From Pantoea sp. Ap-967 (lineage in GTDB: Bacteria; Pseudomonadota; Gammaproteobacteria; Pseudomonadales; Pseudomonadaceae): a DNA stretch of 64,000 nucleotides. The position numbers and the translations under genes were made by a program. The DNA lies in contig NZ_VWXK01000006.1 in NCBI RefSeq assembly GCF_011752565.1, positions 62,001 through 126,000 on the forward strand, in the 5' to 3' direction. Every line of letters starts with the position of its first letter. Position 1 is the first letter of the stretch. The notes beneath the pieces are model-generated. The model searched no databases. It worked only from the letters and a program-made list of their open reading frames with translations, and was not told the DNA's origin. Shown one piece after another: positions 8,574 through 19,959 of the stretch.

Positions 8574-8863
8574 TGTTCGAGATCGGCTTCAGCGAACTGC
8601 TGTTGGTGGGCGTCGTCGCGCTGCTGGTGCTCGGCCCGGAACGCCTGCCGGTGGCGGCGCGAACCCTGGGCCGCATACTCGGCCAGGCGCGCCGGGCCAT
8701 GCAGGGCCTGCGCACGCAGATGGAGCGTGAAATCGACATGCCTGCGTTCGACAGCGCCCCACTGCAGCGCCTGGAGCAGGAAATCCGCCAGGGCATCAGC
8801 CTGAACGCGGAGCCGGCCAATGATGGAGCTACGGCCCCGACGCCCAAGGAAAACACCTTATGA
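8573..8863 (+). CDS. tatB: Tat translocase subunit TatB
   Basis: 96 residues, shorter than housekeeping TatB. The N-terminal helix [21 protein letters not shown] includes the TatB-specific Glu8 of the FSELL motif. [20 protein letters not shown] is the amphipathic helix. TatB forms the receptor complex with TatC that recognises twin-arginine signals. The start overlaps the tatA stop by one base, and the stop overlaps tatC as ATGA. Confidence 0.93.
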   Translation: MFEIGFSELLLVGVVALLVLGPERLPVAARTLGRILGQARRAMQGLRTQMEREIDMPAFDSAPLQRLEQEIRQGISLNAEPANDGATAPTPKENTL

Positions 8864-9621
8864 AGCGTGCCATGGACCCAGCGGCCAGCATGCCGCTGAC
8901 CGAGCACCTGCGCGACCTGCGCAAACGCCTGGTGCGCTGCCTGGCGCTGCTGGCGCTGGTGTTTGCCGGCCTGTTCCCGTTTGCCCAGGCCTTGTACACG
9001 CTGGTTTCCGAGCCGCTACGGCGGTTTTTGCCGGAAGGCGCCAGCATGATCGCCACCAGCGTCACCTCACCGTTCCTGACACCGTTCAAGCTCACCGCGA
9101 TGTGCGCCGTGTTCGTTGCCATGCCGTTGTTGCTGCACCAGGCCTGGGGGTTTCTGGCGCCGGGCCTGTACCGCCGTGAACGGCGCATTGCCCTGCCGTT
9201 GCTGGTGTCGAGCATCCTGTTGTTCTATGCCGGCATGGCCTTCGCGTTCTTCCTGGTGTTCCCGATGATGTTCGGCTTCTTCGCCAGCGCGACCCCGGAC
9301 GGCGTGGCGATGATGACCGACATCAGCCAGTACCTGGACTTCATCCTGGCGTTGTTCCTGGCATTCGGCCTGGCCTTCGAAATCCCGGTGGCAACGTTCA
9401 TCGTGGTGTGGGTGGGCGTGGCCGATGTGCCAACGCTGCGGCGCAGCCGGCCTTACGTGATCGTTGGCTGCTTCGTGGTGGGGATGATCCTCACGCCGCC
9501 GGATGTGTTCTCGCAGACCATGCTGGCGGTGCCGATGTGGATGCTGTTCGAACTGGGGCTGGTGGCGTGCACCCTGGTGCGTGAGCCATCGCCTGGCAGC
9601 CGTGAAGTTGCAGGGCACTAG
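8860..9621 (+). CDS. tatC: Tat translocase subunit TatC
   Basis: 253 residues with six predicted membrane segments. The N-terminal cytosolic [15 protein letters not shown] motif, containing the conserved Glu and Arg residues that bind RR signal peptides, is present. [22 protein letters not shown] and the later [14 protein letters not shown] are classic TatC blocks. It is the last gene of the operon; a small CGGTAG-CA-CTACCG hairpin follows at 9632-9645. Confidence 0.95.
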   Translation: MKRAMDPAASMPLTEHLRDLRKRLVRCLALLALVFAGLFPFAQALYTLVSEPLRRFLPEGASMIATSVTSPFLTPFKLTAMCAVFVAMPLLLHQAWGFLAPGLYRRERRIALPLLVSSILLFYAGMAFAFFLVFPMMFGFFASATPDGVAMMTDISQYLDFILALFLAFGLAFEIPVATFIVVWVGVADVPTLRRSRPYVIVGCFVVGMILTPPDVFSQTMLAVPMWMLFELGLVACTLVREPSPGSREVAGH

Positions 9622-9704
9622 GGGCCTGTACCGGTAGCACTACCGCCTGCATTTCAGGCCACCGCTTGCACATGCTGGCCGTTCATTCGAATCAGGTAGT
9701 TACG

Positions 9705-11810
9705 ATGAACGACCAGCATCCCGACCTTTCTTCATTCAACAGCACGTTCGCCCTCGATCACTTTGCCGAACTGGCATCCAGCATGGACGTGCAGATGTTC
9801 ACGCACTTGTTCAGGCCGGTGTTTGGCAGCCGCCTGCCCCCTGCCTTGTTCATGCACCTGCACAAGGAGCTGATTGCCAAGGCCTTCAGCAACCCGCCGT
9901 GCCAGATCAGCCAGGACAGCGACCTGGCCTGCACGTACGACAGCCAAACGGGCCTGATACAGGTGCAGCACGATGCAGTCGCCCGTGCCATTGACGAGCC
10001 CGCCGCCACCGCCCCGCTCATGATCGCGTTGCTAGGTGCATTCGCGCTGCACGTGCAGCACCTATTGCTGCGAGGCTCCACCGCGCTTGGCCTGCCAGAG
10101 GTTGAGACGCCTGGGGCCGAAGCAGTCAAGGCTGACTTCGTGCGCACCCTGTTGTTCTACACCAAGCCGCTCACCTCTGGCGGCACGATCGCCACCGTTA
10201 CCGAGGCAGGCACCGAACATCAATTGACGCTCAGCATCCCGGACAGCAGCCAGTACCGGGTAAACCGCTTTTCCGCGGGGCGCGGTGACAAAAACGCCCG
10301 TCACTCCTACGGCCACCAGTCCATCGAAGACGGCTTGGAAGCCGTAGGTTTTGACGAGGCGCAACGCCAAGCCATCTATTTTGGTAACTGGCTGCGTGAT
10401 TACTCGCAGCTGATCGACCCCAAGATCGTTCAGCCACAGGAAAATGCCGGCGTCGACACCGCACAGATTCTTCAAGCCATCATTTCAGGCAATCTGCCAA
10501 GGGTTTCCCGGGAAAAGCTGACCGCCATCGTCGACCTGTTCGGCCTCAAGGCATTCCAGGCCTTGCAGCAAACGCCAGAAGGGCGTGAAAACTACCGGGT
10601 AACCCCGAAAATGCTGGGTGTCTACCGCGCCCACGAGCATATCGACAACCCCACCACGCTGGACCGGGAGGCATTCGACCCACGCAGCATCGACCCTGAA
10701 TTCACCGCCCTGGTGTTGCCTGAACATGTCGCCAACAAGGTACTGCCCAAGCGCTCGATGAAGCGCTACATCCGCCGGCCGCTCGCCTATATGGTCAAGC
10801 AACTGGAGGCGGCCAAGAAGGAAGGCATGACAGCAACAGGCATGCGCCTGTTCGGTGAGGCCCTGCATGTGCTGGAAGACTATTTCGCCCATTCCAACTT
10901 CATCGAGCTCAGCTTGCGCAAGCTGGGGCACGGTGAAGTGCTGGTGTGGACGCCCCGTATCGAATCGAGGGCAGAAAGCCGCCATGACATTCCTGTCATC
11001 ACGGGCATGTTCGGTGCGCTGGATATCGTCGGCAGCGTCAGCGACCCACTGGCCAACCTGCTGTATACAGACAACGACGCCCCACCTCCGAAGGCCGGTG
11101 AGCGCAGCGACTTCGACAATGTCATGCTGATCTTGCTCAAGGACGAGGACCCGTTTCTGGTCAAGGCGTATGAGCTGTACCTCAACGCACGCGATGGCAT
11201 CAGGGGTAGCGCGGCGTATGAATGGCTACAGGGAGTGATACAGATCGCCGAAGTGCCAAGCAAAGCCGTCGACTATGCCAGCAACCTTATCAAGAAGCCC
11301 CTGCTGAAATGGGCTGGCGACCATATCGCGACCTTGCAACACCACCTGGGAGGCGACCCCAACCAGGACGCCAGCATCATGGCCACCCACTCACAGCTGG
11401 CCAAAGACCACGACACCCATCCGTTCCATGGCCTGGCTGTGCTGCTGGCGGCACTGGCCGTGCGGGATGTCGGACGCGCCATGTACCAGCACTGGACATC
11501 GACGGGAACGGAGGCAGGCGACCCACGGGAGGTAGCCGAACGCTTCATAGTCCACCCCAACGACGCTGAGTGGTTCGAGCAGACAGTCGACAAATGGGCC
11601 AGGGAGAACCCTGAAAAAGTCGAGCAGGGCAAATCGCTGGAAACGCTTCGGCAGTTGCAACGCGACGAGCTGGAGAGCGCGTTTAATGCGATCAAGAGCC
11701 GCCTGGACGAGGCCGTGAAGCATATCGAAGAAATCGAGGAGATAACCGATACCAGCTACTGGGACGTCGTCAATCTGCCCGATACCGGGCCTGCCCCCTG
11801 GAGCCGGTAG
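9705..11810 (+). CDS. HET-C family protein (fungal heterokaryon-incompatibility-C-like)
   Basis: 701 residues from the ATG at 9705 (MNDQHPD); an ATG at 9666 lacks a ribosome site. HET-C hallmarks are clear: RHSYGHQSIEDGLEAVGF, then AIYFGNWLRDYSQL (about 230-250), and EALHVLEDYFAHSNFIELSL (about 385-405), with a further HDTHPFHG near 585. These His/Asp/Glu clusters suggest a zinc-dependent phospholipase C-like fold. No signal peptide or membrane segment is obvious. The C-terminus is Glu/Lys-rich and helical. Codon use looks less GC-biased than in neighbours, hinting at transfer. Fungal HET-C acts in cell-death recognition; the bacterial role is unknown. Confidence 0.85.
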   Translation: MNDQHPDLSSFNSTFALDHFAELASSMDVQMFTHLFRPVFGSRLPPALFMHLHKELIAKAFSNPPCQISQDSDLACTYDSQTGLIQVQHDAVARAIDEPAATAPLMIALLGAFALHVQHLLLRGSTALGLPEVETPGAEAVKADFVRTLLFYTKPLTSGGTIATVTEAGTEHQLTLSIPDSSQYRVNRFSAGRGDKNARHSYGHQSIEDGLEAVGFDEAQRQAIYFGNWLRDYSQLIDPKIVQPQENAGVDTAQILQAIISGNLPRVSREKLTAIVDLFGLKAFQALQQTPEGRENYRVTPKMLGVYRAHEHIDNPTTLDREAFDPRSIDPEFTALVLPEHVANKVLPKRSMKRYIRRPLAYMVKQLEAAKKEGMTATGMRLFGEALHVLEDYFAHSNFIELSLRKLGHGEVLVWTPRIESRAESRHDIPVITGMFGALDIVGSVSDPLANLLYTDNDAPPPKAGERSDFDNVMLILLKDEDPFLVKAYELYLNARDGIRGSAAYEWLQGVIQIAEVPSKAVDYASNLIKKPLLKWAGDHIATLQHHLGGDPNQDASIMATHSQLAKDHDTHPFHGLAVLLAALAVRDVGRAMYQHWTSTGTEAGDPREVAERFIVHPNDAEWFEQTVDKWARENPEKVEQGKSLETLRQLQRDELESAFNAIKSRLDEAVKHIEEIEEITDTSYWDVVNLPDTGPAPWSR

Positions 11811-11819
11811 GCCGCCAGG

Positions 11820-12131
11820 TCAGTAATCGAGCAAACGCCAGACCTCATAGGCTGGCGTTTCATACGGATGGCTCTGGCGCAATGCGGCAACGACCTGGGC
11901 GACCAGGTCGTCAGCCACCACCAGCTCTATCTTCCACTCCTCCACCACCTCGACCTGGCCGGTTTGCCCAAGGAACGGCTGGCTGCCGTCCAGGGGGCGA
12001 AACTGGCCTTGGCCCAGGGTTTGCCAGGCGCAGTGGTCGTAGTCGCCGATGCGCCCGCCTCCGGCGGCGAACACGGCGGCCTTGACCACTTGCACATGGC
12101 TGGCCGGGACGAAGAAGGCGAGCTTGTGCAC
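11820..12131 (-). CDS. Stand-alone Nif3/YqfO C-terminal-like (CutA-fold) domain protein
   Basis: 103 residues from a GTG start with TAAGG just upstream; that TAAGG includes the purL stop codon, and only four bases separate the genes. The sequence (KLAFFVPASHVQVVKAAVFAAGGGRIGDY...HPYETPAYEVWRLL) matches the small domain inserted in YqfO/Nif3 proteins, with the GRIGDY and HPYETPAYEV motifs. It is often annotated only as a structural or metal-binding domain. Function is unknown. It should be co-expressed with purL at low level because of the GTG. Confidence 0.85.
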   Translation of the reverse strand: MHKLAFFVPASHVQVVKAAVFAAGGGRIGDYDHCAWQTLGQGQFRPLDGSQPFLGQTGQVEVVEEWKIELVVADDLVAQVVAALRQSHPYETPAYEVWRLLDY

Positions 12132-12135
12132 CGCC

Positions 12136-15100
12136 TTAGTTCACCCAGACGCGGGCGTTGCGGAACATACGCATCAGCGCGGCGTCTTCCTGCCACTCAT
12201 CCGGGCGCCAGGAGTTCTGCACGGCGCGGAACATACGCTCAGGGTGCGGCATCATGATGGTCACGCGGCCGTCGCGGCTAGTGAGGCCGGTGATACCCCG
12301 CGGCGAGCCGTTCGGGTTGGCCGGGTAGGCTTCGGTGACCTTGCCGTGGTTGTCGACGTAGCGCAGGGCCACGCAACCGGACAGGTCGGCTTCGAGCAGT
12401 GCGTCTTCGCTGGCGAACTCGGCATGGCCTTCACCGTGGGCGATGGCGATTGGCATGCGCGAACCGGCCATGCCCTGCAGGAAGATCGAGTTGGACTTCT
12501 GCACCTCGACCATGGCCACGCGCGCCTCGAACTGCTCCGAACGGTTGCGCACGAAGTGCGGCCAGTATTCGGTGCCCGGAATCAGCTCGTGCAGGTTGGA
12601 CATCATCTGGCAACCGTTGCACACGCCCAGGGCGAAGCTGTCGGTGCGCTCGAAGAAGGCCTGGAAGGCGTCGCGGGCGCGGCTGTTGAACAGCGCCGAC
12701 TTGGCCCAGCCTTCACCGGCACCGAGCACGTCACCGTAGGAGAAGCCACCGCAGGCGACCAGGCCCTTGAAGGCTTCGAAGTCCATGCGGCCAGACAGGA
12801 TGTCGCTCATGTGCACGTCGATGGCGGCAAAGCCTGCGCGGTCGAAGGCCGCCGCCATCTCCACCTGGCCGTTGACGCCCTGCTCGCGCAGGATCGCCAC
12901 TTGCGGGCGCACGCCCTTCTTGATGTACGGCGCGGCGATGTCGTCGTTGACGTCGTAGCCAACCTTGACCGACAGGCCTGGGTTGTCTTCTTCGAGCAGC
13001 AGGTCGAATTCCTGGTCGGCGCAGTCGGCGTTGTCGCGCAGGCGCTGGATCTGGTAGCTGGTTTCGGCCCACTGGCGCTGCAGCATGCGACGGTCGTCGT
13101 CGAACAGCACTTCGCCGTTGAGGCTGATGGACACTTCGCCGTTGTTGATCGGCTTGCCGATCACCGCCACGCACTCTTCGCCCAGGCCAGCGGCGCTGAA
13201 CTGTGCCAGTACGTCCGGGGTGGCATCCTGGCGAACCTGGATGACCGCGCCCAGCTCTTCGTTGAACAGAATGGCCGGCACGTCGCCCTTGCTGTCGGTC
13301 AGCGGGTCGAGGTGCAGGTCGAGGCCGCAGTGGCCGGCAAAGGCCATTTCCAGCACGGTGGTCAGCAGGCCGCCGTCGGAACGGTCGTGGTAGGCCAGCA
13401 GGTGGCCGTCGGCGTTCAGGCCCTGGATCACGGCGAAGAAGGCCTTGAGGTCTTCGGCGTCGTCGACGTCCGGTGCCTGGGCCGCGATCTTGCCGTAGGT
13501 CTGGGCCAGGATCGAGGCGCCCATGCGGTTCTTGCCGCGGCCCAGGTCGATCAGGATCAGGTCAGTCTCGCCCTTGTCCATGCGCAGTTGCGGGGTGAGG
13601 GTCTGGCGGATGTCGGTGACCGGGGCGAAGCCGGTGATGATCAGCGACATCGGCGAGGTGACGCTCTTCTCGACGCCCTCTTCGCTCCACTTGGTCTTCA
13701 TCGACATGGAGTCTTTGCCGACCGGGATGGTGATGCCCAGCTCCGGGCACAGCTCCATGCCCACGGCCTTGACGGTATCGTACAGGCGCGCGTCTTCACC
13801 CGGGTGGCCGGCGGCGGACATCCAGTTGGCCGACAGTTTGATGTCGGACAGTTTTTCGATGCGCGAGGCGGCCAGGTTGGTGATGGTTTCGCCAATCGCC
13901 ATGCGCCCGGACGCCGGGGCATCGAGCAGAGCCAGCGGGGTACGCTCGCCCATGGCCATGGCTTCACCGGTGTAGACGTCGAAGCTGGTGGCGGTGACGG
14001 CGCAGTCGGCCACCGGAACCTGCCACGGGCCGACCATCTGGTCGCGGGCGACCAGGCCGGTGATGGTGCGGTCACCGATGGTGATCAGGAAGCTCTTGCT
14101 GGCCACGGCCGGGTGGCTCAGCACGCGCTGCACGGCGGCGTCCAGGTCCAGCTGGCTTGGGTCGAAATCATCGCCCAGCTCGGCTTCGCGGGTAACCGAA
14201 CGGTGCATGCGCGGCGGCTTGCCCAGCAGCACGTCGAGCGGCATGTCGACCGGGGTGTTGTCGAAGTGGCTGTCGGTAACGGTCAGGTGCTGCTCTTCGG
14301 TGGCCTCACCGACCACTGCGAACGGGCAACGCTCGCGTTCGCAAATCGCCTGGAAGCGCTCGAAGTCCTCGGCGCTGACGGCCAGCACGTAGCGTTCCTG
14401 CGATTCGTTGCTCCAGATTTCGTGCGGGGCCATGCCCGGCTCGTCGTTGGGCACGTTGCGCAGCTCGAAGCGGCCACCACGGCCGCCGTCGTTGACCAGT
14501 TCCGGGAAGGCGTTGGAAATGCCGCCGGCACCGACGTCGTGGATGAAGGCGATCGGGTTGGCGTCGCCCAGCTGCCAGCAGCGGTCGATGACTTCCTGGC
14601 AACGGCGTTCCATTTCAGGGTTTTCGCGCTGTACCGAGGCGAAGTCCAGGTCGGCCGAGCTGGCACCGGTGGCCACCGACGACGCGGCGCCGCCGCCCAG
14701 GCCAATGAGCATGGCCGGGCCGCCGAGCACGATCAGCTTGGCGCCAACGGTGATCTCGCCCTTCTGCACGTGGTCTTCACGGATGTTGCCCATGCCGCCA
14801 GCGAGCATGATCGGCTTGTGGTAGCCGCGCACTTCTTCACCGTGCGGGGTGTCGATGGCTTGCTCGAAGGTACGGAAGTAGCCGGTCAGGGCTGGGCGGC
14901 CGAATTCGTTGTTGAACGCAGCGCCGCCCAGTGGGCCTTCGATCATGATGTCGAGGGCATCGACGATGCGCTCAGGCTTGCCGTAGGCCTGCTCCCACGG
15001 CTGCTCGAAGCCCGGAATGCGCAGGTTGGACACGGTAAAGCCGGTCAGGCCGGCCTTGGGCTTGGCGCCACGGCCGGTCGCGCCTTCGTCGCGGATTTCG

Positions 15101-16035
15101 CCGCCGGAGCCGGTGGAGGCGCCGGAGAACGGGGCGATGGCGGTCGGGTGGTTGTGCGTCTCGACCTTCATCAGGATGTGCACCGGCTCCTGCACCGCGC
15201 CGTACTGGCGGGTTTCAGGGTTCGGGAAGAAGCGCCCGGCAACGTTGCCGACGATGACCGAGGCGTTGTCCTTGTAGGCCGACAGCACGCCTTCGTTGTG
15301 CATCTGGTAGGTGTTCTTGATCATGCCGAACAGGCTCTTTTCCTGAGCCTGGCCGTCGATGTCCCAACTGGCGTTGAAGATCTTGTGGCGGCAGTGCTCG
15401 GAGTTGGCCTGGGCGAACATCATCAGTTCGATGTCGTTCGGGTTGCGCTTGAGGCCCTGGAAGGCGTTGACCAGGTAGTCGATCTCGTCTTCGGCCAGGG
15501 CCAGGCCCAGGTCGAGGTTGGCCTGGGCCAGGGCGGCGCGGCCACCGGAGAGGATATCCACCGAGGTCATCGGCTTGGGCTGGGCGTGGCTGAACAGGTC
15601 CGACGCCTGCTCCAGCTGGGCCAGCACGCGCTGGGTCATGCGGTCGTGCAGTTCGGCGGCGATGAGTTGTGCATCGGCGTCGCTGAGGTTGCCGGCAACG
15701 TAGTAGGCGATGCCGCGCTCCAGGCGCTGGATCGACTGCAGGCCGCAGTTGTGGGCGATGTCGCTGGCCTTGCTGGCCCATGGCGAGATGGTGCCCAGGC
15801 GCGGCACGACCAGGAACAGGCGGCCGGTCGGCTCCTGTACCGGCACGCTCGGGCCGTATTTGAGCAGACGGCCCAGCACCTGCTGCTGGTCGGCGGTCAG
15901 CTCGCCGTCAACGTCGGCGAAGTGGGCGAATTCGGCATACAAACCAGTAACAGCGGGGACTTTCTGGCTCAGTTGCTCGAGTAATTTACCGTGGCGAAAG
16001 GCAGAAAGGGCAGGAGCGCCGCGCAGGATCAACAT
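12136..16035 (-). CDS. purL: Phosphoribosylformylglycinamidine synthase PurL (single chain)
   Basis: 1299 residues, the usual size of the gamma-proteobacterial large PurL. It converts FGAR, glutamine and ATP to FGAM in purine synthesis. N-terminal linker domains come first, then paired AIRS-like synthetase halves ([52 protein letters not shown]). The C-terminal glutaminase has the nucleophile Cys in [15 protein letters not shown] and a PHPERMFR end. ATG at 16035. It is followed by the coupled Nif3-like gene. Confidence 0.98.
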   Translation of the reverse strand: MLILRGAPALSAFRHGKLLEQLSQKVPAVTGLYAEFAHFADVDGELTADQQQVLGRLLKYGPSVPVQEPTGRLFLVVPRLGTISPWASKASDIAHNCGLQSIQRLERGIAYYVAGNLSDADAQLIAAELHDRMTQRVLAQLEQASDLFSHAQPKPMTSVDILSGGRAALAQANLDLGLALAEDEIDYLVNAFQGLKRNPNDIELMMFAQANSEHCRHKIFNASWDIDGQAQEKSLFGMIKNTYQMHNEGVLSAYKDNASVIVGNVAGRFFPNPETRQYGAVQEPVHILMKVETHNHPTAIAPFSGASTGSGGEIRDEGATGRGAKPKAGLTGFTVSNLRIPGFEQPWEQAYGKPERIVDALDIMIEGPLGGAAFNNEFGRPALTGYFRTFEQAIDTPHGEEVRGYHKPIMLAGGMGNIREDHVQKGEITVGAKLIVLGGPAMLIGLGGGAASSVATGASSADLDFASVQRENPEMERRCQEVIDRCWQLGDANPIAFIHDVGAGGISNAFPELVNDGGRGGRFELRNVPNDEPGMAPHEIWSNESQERYVLAVSAEDFERFQAICERERCPFAVVGEATEEQHLTVTDSHFDNTPVDMPLDVLLGKPPRMHRSVTREAELGDDFDPSQLDLDAAVQRVLSHPAVASKSFLITIGDRTITGLVARDQMVGPWQVPVADCAVTATSFDVYTGEAMAMGERTPLALLDAPASGRMAIGETITNLAASRIEKLSDIKLSANWMSAAGHPGEDARLYDTVKAVGMELCPELGITIPVGKDSMSMKTKWSEEGVEKSVTSPMSLIITGFAPVTDIRQTLTPQLRMDKGETDLILIDLGRGKNRMGASILAQTYGKIAAQAPDVDDAEDLKAFFAVIQGLNADGHLLAYHDRSDGGLLTTVLEMAFAGHCGLDLHLDPLTDSKGDVPAILFNEELGAVIQVRQDATPDVLAQFSAAGLGEECVAVIGKPINNGEVSISLNGEVLFDDDRRMLQRQWAETSYQIQRLRDNADCADQEFDLLLEEDNPGLSVKVGYDVNDDIAAPYIKKGVRPQVAILREQGVNGQVEMAAAFDRAGFAAIDVHMSDILSGRMDFEAFKGLVACGGFSYGDVLGAGEGWAKSALFNSRARDAFQAFFERTDSFALGVCNGCQMMSNLHELIPGTEYWPHFVRNRSEQFEARVAMVEVQKSNSIFLQGMAGSRMPIAIAHGEGHAEFASEDALLEADLSGCVALRYVDNHGKVTEAYPANPNGSPRGITGLTSRDGRVTIMMPHPERMFRAVQNSWRPDEWQEDAALMRMFRNARVWVN

Positions 16036-17764
<1,729 letters not shown>

Positions 17765-17793
17765 AACCGATCTCACCCGTTGACGGTGGCCCT

Positions 17794-17907
17794 GGTAGGA
17801 GCGAGCGCAGCTCGCGATGGGCTGCAAAGCAGCCCCGGCATTCGTGCCGCGGAGCTGCAAAACCGGGGCCGCTGCGCGCCCCATCGCGAGCTACGCTCGC
17901 TCCTACC
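17794..17907. repeat. REP-pair palindrome, inverted orientation
   Basis: Same 28-bp arms as the element at 6525 (one mismatch, GAGCTACGCTCG), with the core in the opposite orientation (GGGCTGCAAAGCAGCCCC comes first). It lies between convergent mltF and tadA and may serve as a bidirectional terminator. Confidence 0.85.
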
Positions 17908-17933
17908 CGGTCAGCGCAGGCTTTCAGGGCAGG

Positions 17934-18413
17934 TCATGCCTTGGCGCGGCGGGCCTTGAAGAACTCACTCAGGATCTGCCCACACTCCTCGGCCAGCACC
18001 CCGCCCTCCACCATCACCCGATGGTTGAGAAAGCCCTGCGCGAAGAACTGCCCCTGGCTCTGCACGATGCCTGCCTTGGGCTCCAGCGCGCCGAACACCA
18101 CCCGCGCCACCCGCGAATGCACGATCAGCCCCGCACACATGCTGCAGGGCTCCAAGGTCACGTACAGGGTGCTGCCTGGCAGCCGGTAGTTGCTGGCCGC
18201 CTGGGCCGCCGCACGAATGGCCACCATCTCGGCATGGGCGCTGGGGTCGCTGTCGATGATCGGCCGGTTGAAGCCCTGGCCGAGCACCTGGCCATGCTGC
18301 ACCAGCACCGCCCCCACCGGCACCTCGCCCATGGCCGCACCCTCGGCGGCCAGGGCCAGGGCCAGGCGCATGAATTCCTGATCGCGGCTGCGATCGATGA
18401 TCTGCGGGCGCAT
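17934..18413 (-). CDS. tadA: tRNA-specific adenosine deaminase TadA
   Basis: 159 residues. It deaminates A34 to inosine in tRNA-Arg(ACG). The zinc site is complete: HAEMVAIRAA (His and catalytic Glu) and PCSMCAG (two Cys); EVPVGAVLV is typical. The ATG at 18413 overlaps the multicopper oxidase stop as TGATG, so translation is probably coupled. I recall the P. putida GB-1 neighbour of cumA being called cumB and described as a deaminase-like protein, which would be this gene. TadA is normally essential, so polar effects of mutations upstream should be considered. Confidence 0.93.
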   Translation of the reverse strand: MRPQIIDRSRDQEFMRLALALAAEGAAMGEVPVGAVLVQHGQVLGQGFNRPIIDSDPSAHAEMVAIRAAAQAASNYRLPGSTLYVTLEPCSMCAGLIVHSRVARVVFGALEPKAGIVQSQGQFFAQGFLNHRVMVEGGVLAEECGQILSEFFKARRAKA

Positions 18414-19795
18414 CACACCACCGCGATCGCGGCCATCAGGCCGGTTTCCATGTGGTCGATCACGTGGCAATGGAACATCCAGGTGCCGGGGTTATCGGCC
18501 ACCAGGGCCACCTGGGCACGTTCGTTCTTGCCCAGCAGGTAGGTGTCGGTGAAGTAAGGCTCGGGGATCTGGCGGCGATTGGAACCGATCACCTTGAAAC
18601 TCATGCCATGCAGGTGAATCGGGTGCTGATACTGGGTCATGTTCTTCAGCTCGAAGATGTAGCTCTTGCCCTTCTTCAGCGTGGCGATTGGCCGGTCGGC
18701 GCAGGTCTTGTCGGTGATGTCCCAGGCCTGGCCGTTGATCTGCCACATGCTCGACGGCTTGTCTGGGTTGGCGTCGACCGAAACGCTGGCCGCCCATTCG
18801 AAATTGAAGTTGAGCTTTTCGGCATTCTCCAGGTCCGGCTCGGCAATCGGGTTCGCCGGCAAGGCCTTGGGCCAATCGCCCGGCGCCGCGTTGCTGGCCA
18901 CTGAACGCAGGGTGCCCAGGCGCACAAAACCGTCGCGCAGGGAAACTTCCTCGCCCACCTCGGGAATGCGGATGGCCAGGCAGATGCGCATGCCGGGGCC
19001 GAGCCAGTATTCGTCGTCCAGTGCCCGAGGGGTCACCGGGTTGCCGTCCAGGGCATAGATCTTCGCCTCGCAGTTGCCCTTGAGGTTGAGGCGGTAGGTC
19101 CAGGTGTTGTCCAAGTTCAGCAGGCGCACCCGCACCACCTGGCCAGCTGGCAGTTCCGTGACCGAGTCAGCCTGGCCATTGATGGTAATCAACCGTCCCG
19201 CGGTGCCGTTGCGCGCTGCCTCGCGCGGGATGCTGAAGGGCAGCCAGGCGCCCTGCTCGTCCACGTGCCAGTTCTTCAGGCTCAGCGTGCGCTCATGTTG
19301 GAAGCCGGTCGGCTCGCGCTCCTCGACGATCAACGGGCCGACCAGGCCGCGCCCCAGCTCCTCGGAACTGTCGACGTGGGGGTGGTACCAGTAGCTGCCG
19401 GCGTCCGGCACGCGGAACTTGTAGTCGAAGTACTCACCCGGCTTGACCGGCAACTGCGAGACGTAGGGCACGCCGTCCATTTCCAGCGGCAGGCGAATGC
19501 CGTGCCAGTGGATGGTGGTTTCCACCGGCAGGTGGTTGATGAAGCGCACCCGCAGCCAGGTGCCCTGGCGCACCCGCAACTCAGTGCCTGGCGCCGACGG
19601 GCCGAAGGCCCAGGCCTCGGTCTTGAAGCCCGGCACCAGCTCGACGTCCAGGGGGGCGGCGATCAGCTCGTAGTCATGCCCGGCGTTGTCGTCCTCGACC
19701 TTGCCGAGCCAGTAACGCGCCGCGCCACCGGCGCCCAGGCCAACCACAACCAGGCCGGTGAGGCCCTTGAGCATTTGTCGACGGGTGAAGGACAT
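18413..19795 (-). CDS. cumA: Multicopper oxidase, CumA type, Tat-exported
   Basis: 460 residues. Tat signal FTRRQMLKGLTGLVVVG at the N-terminus. All four copper motifs are seen: HWHG (96-99), WYHPHVD (136-142), HPIHLHGMSF (391-400) and HCHVIDHMETGLM (442-454, with T1 Cys443 and axial Met). It should oxidise a phenolic or metal substrate in the periplasm. P. putida CumA was first linked to Mn(II) oxidation, a role later disputed, so the substrate is open. It forms an operon with tadA. Confidence 0.9.
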   Translation of the reverse strand: MSFTRRQMLKGLTGLVVVGLGAGGAARYWLGKVEDDNAGHDYELIAAPLDVELVPGFKTEAWAFGPSAPGTELRVRQGTWLRVRFINHLPVETTIHWHGIRLPLEMDGVPYVSQLPVKPGEYFDYKFRVPDAGSYWYHPHVDSSEELGRGLVGPLIVEEREPTGFQHERTLSLKNWHVDEQGAWLPFSIPREAARNGTAGRLITINGQADSVTELPAGQVVRVRLLNLDNTWTYRLNLKGNCEAKIYALDGNPVTPRALDDEYWLGPGMRICLAIRIPEVGEEVSLRDGFVRLGTLRSVASNAAPGDWPKALPANPIAEPDLENAEKLNFNFEWAASVSVDANPDKPSSMWQINGQAWDITDKTCADRPIATLKKGKSYIFELKNMTQYQHPIHLHGMSFKVIGSNRRQIPEPYFTDTYLLGKNERAQVALVADNPGTWMFHCHVIDHMETGLMAAIAVV

Positions 19796-19926
19796 CGGTG
19801 CGGGTACCTCGTGAGCGGTGCAATCAAGCTGCCAGCAGGGCTGGCGGTGAAGGGCGAATACGATACACCTGCAAATGGGAAATATTAAGTGAAGTATTGT
19901 TTCTCCTGTGCTGAGGGCAGATACAA

Positions 19927-19950
19927 CAAGGGCGCCTTGCGGCGCCCTTG
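19927..19950 (-). terminator. Rho-independent terminator after guaA
   Basis: On the minus strand, a 10-bp stem CAAGGGCGCC-GCAA-GGCGCCCTTG starts 10 bases after the guaA stop and is followed by TTGT. The T-run is short but the stem is perfect. Confidence 0.7.
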
Positions 19951-19959
19951 TGGCTCAAC

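Noticed and set aside
12049..15984. 1311-codon open frame on the plus strand opposite purL
   Set aside because: It is a mirror of PurL codon bias in a GC-rich genome; it has no recognisable domain and purL is certain. Similar long antisense frames opposite gspD, phoX, edd, guaA, argI/arcA and the heme receptor were dropped for the same reason.
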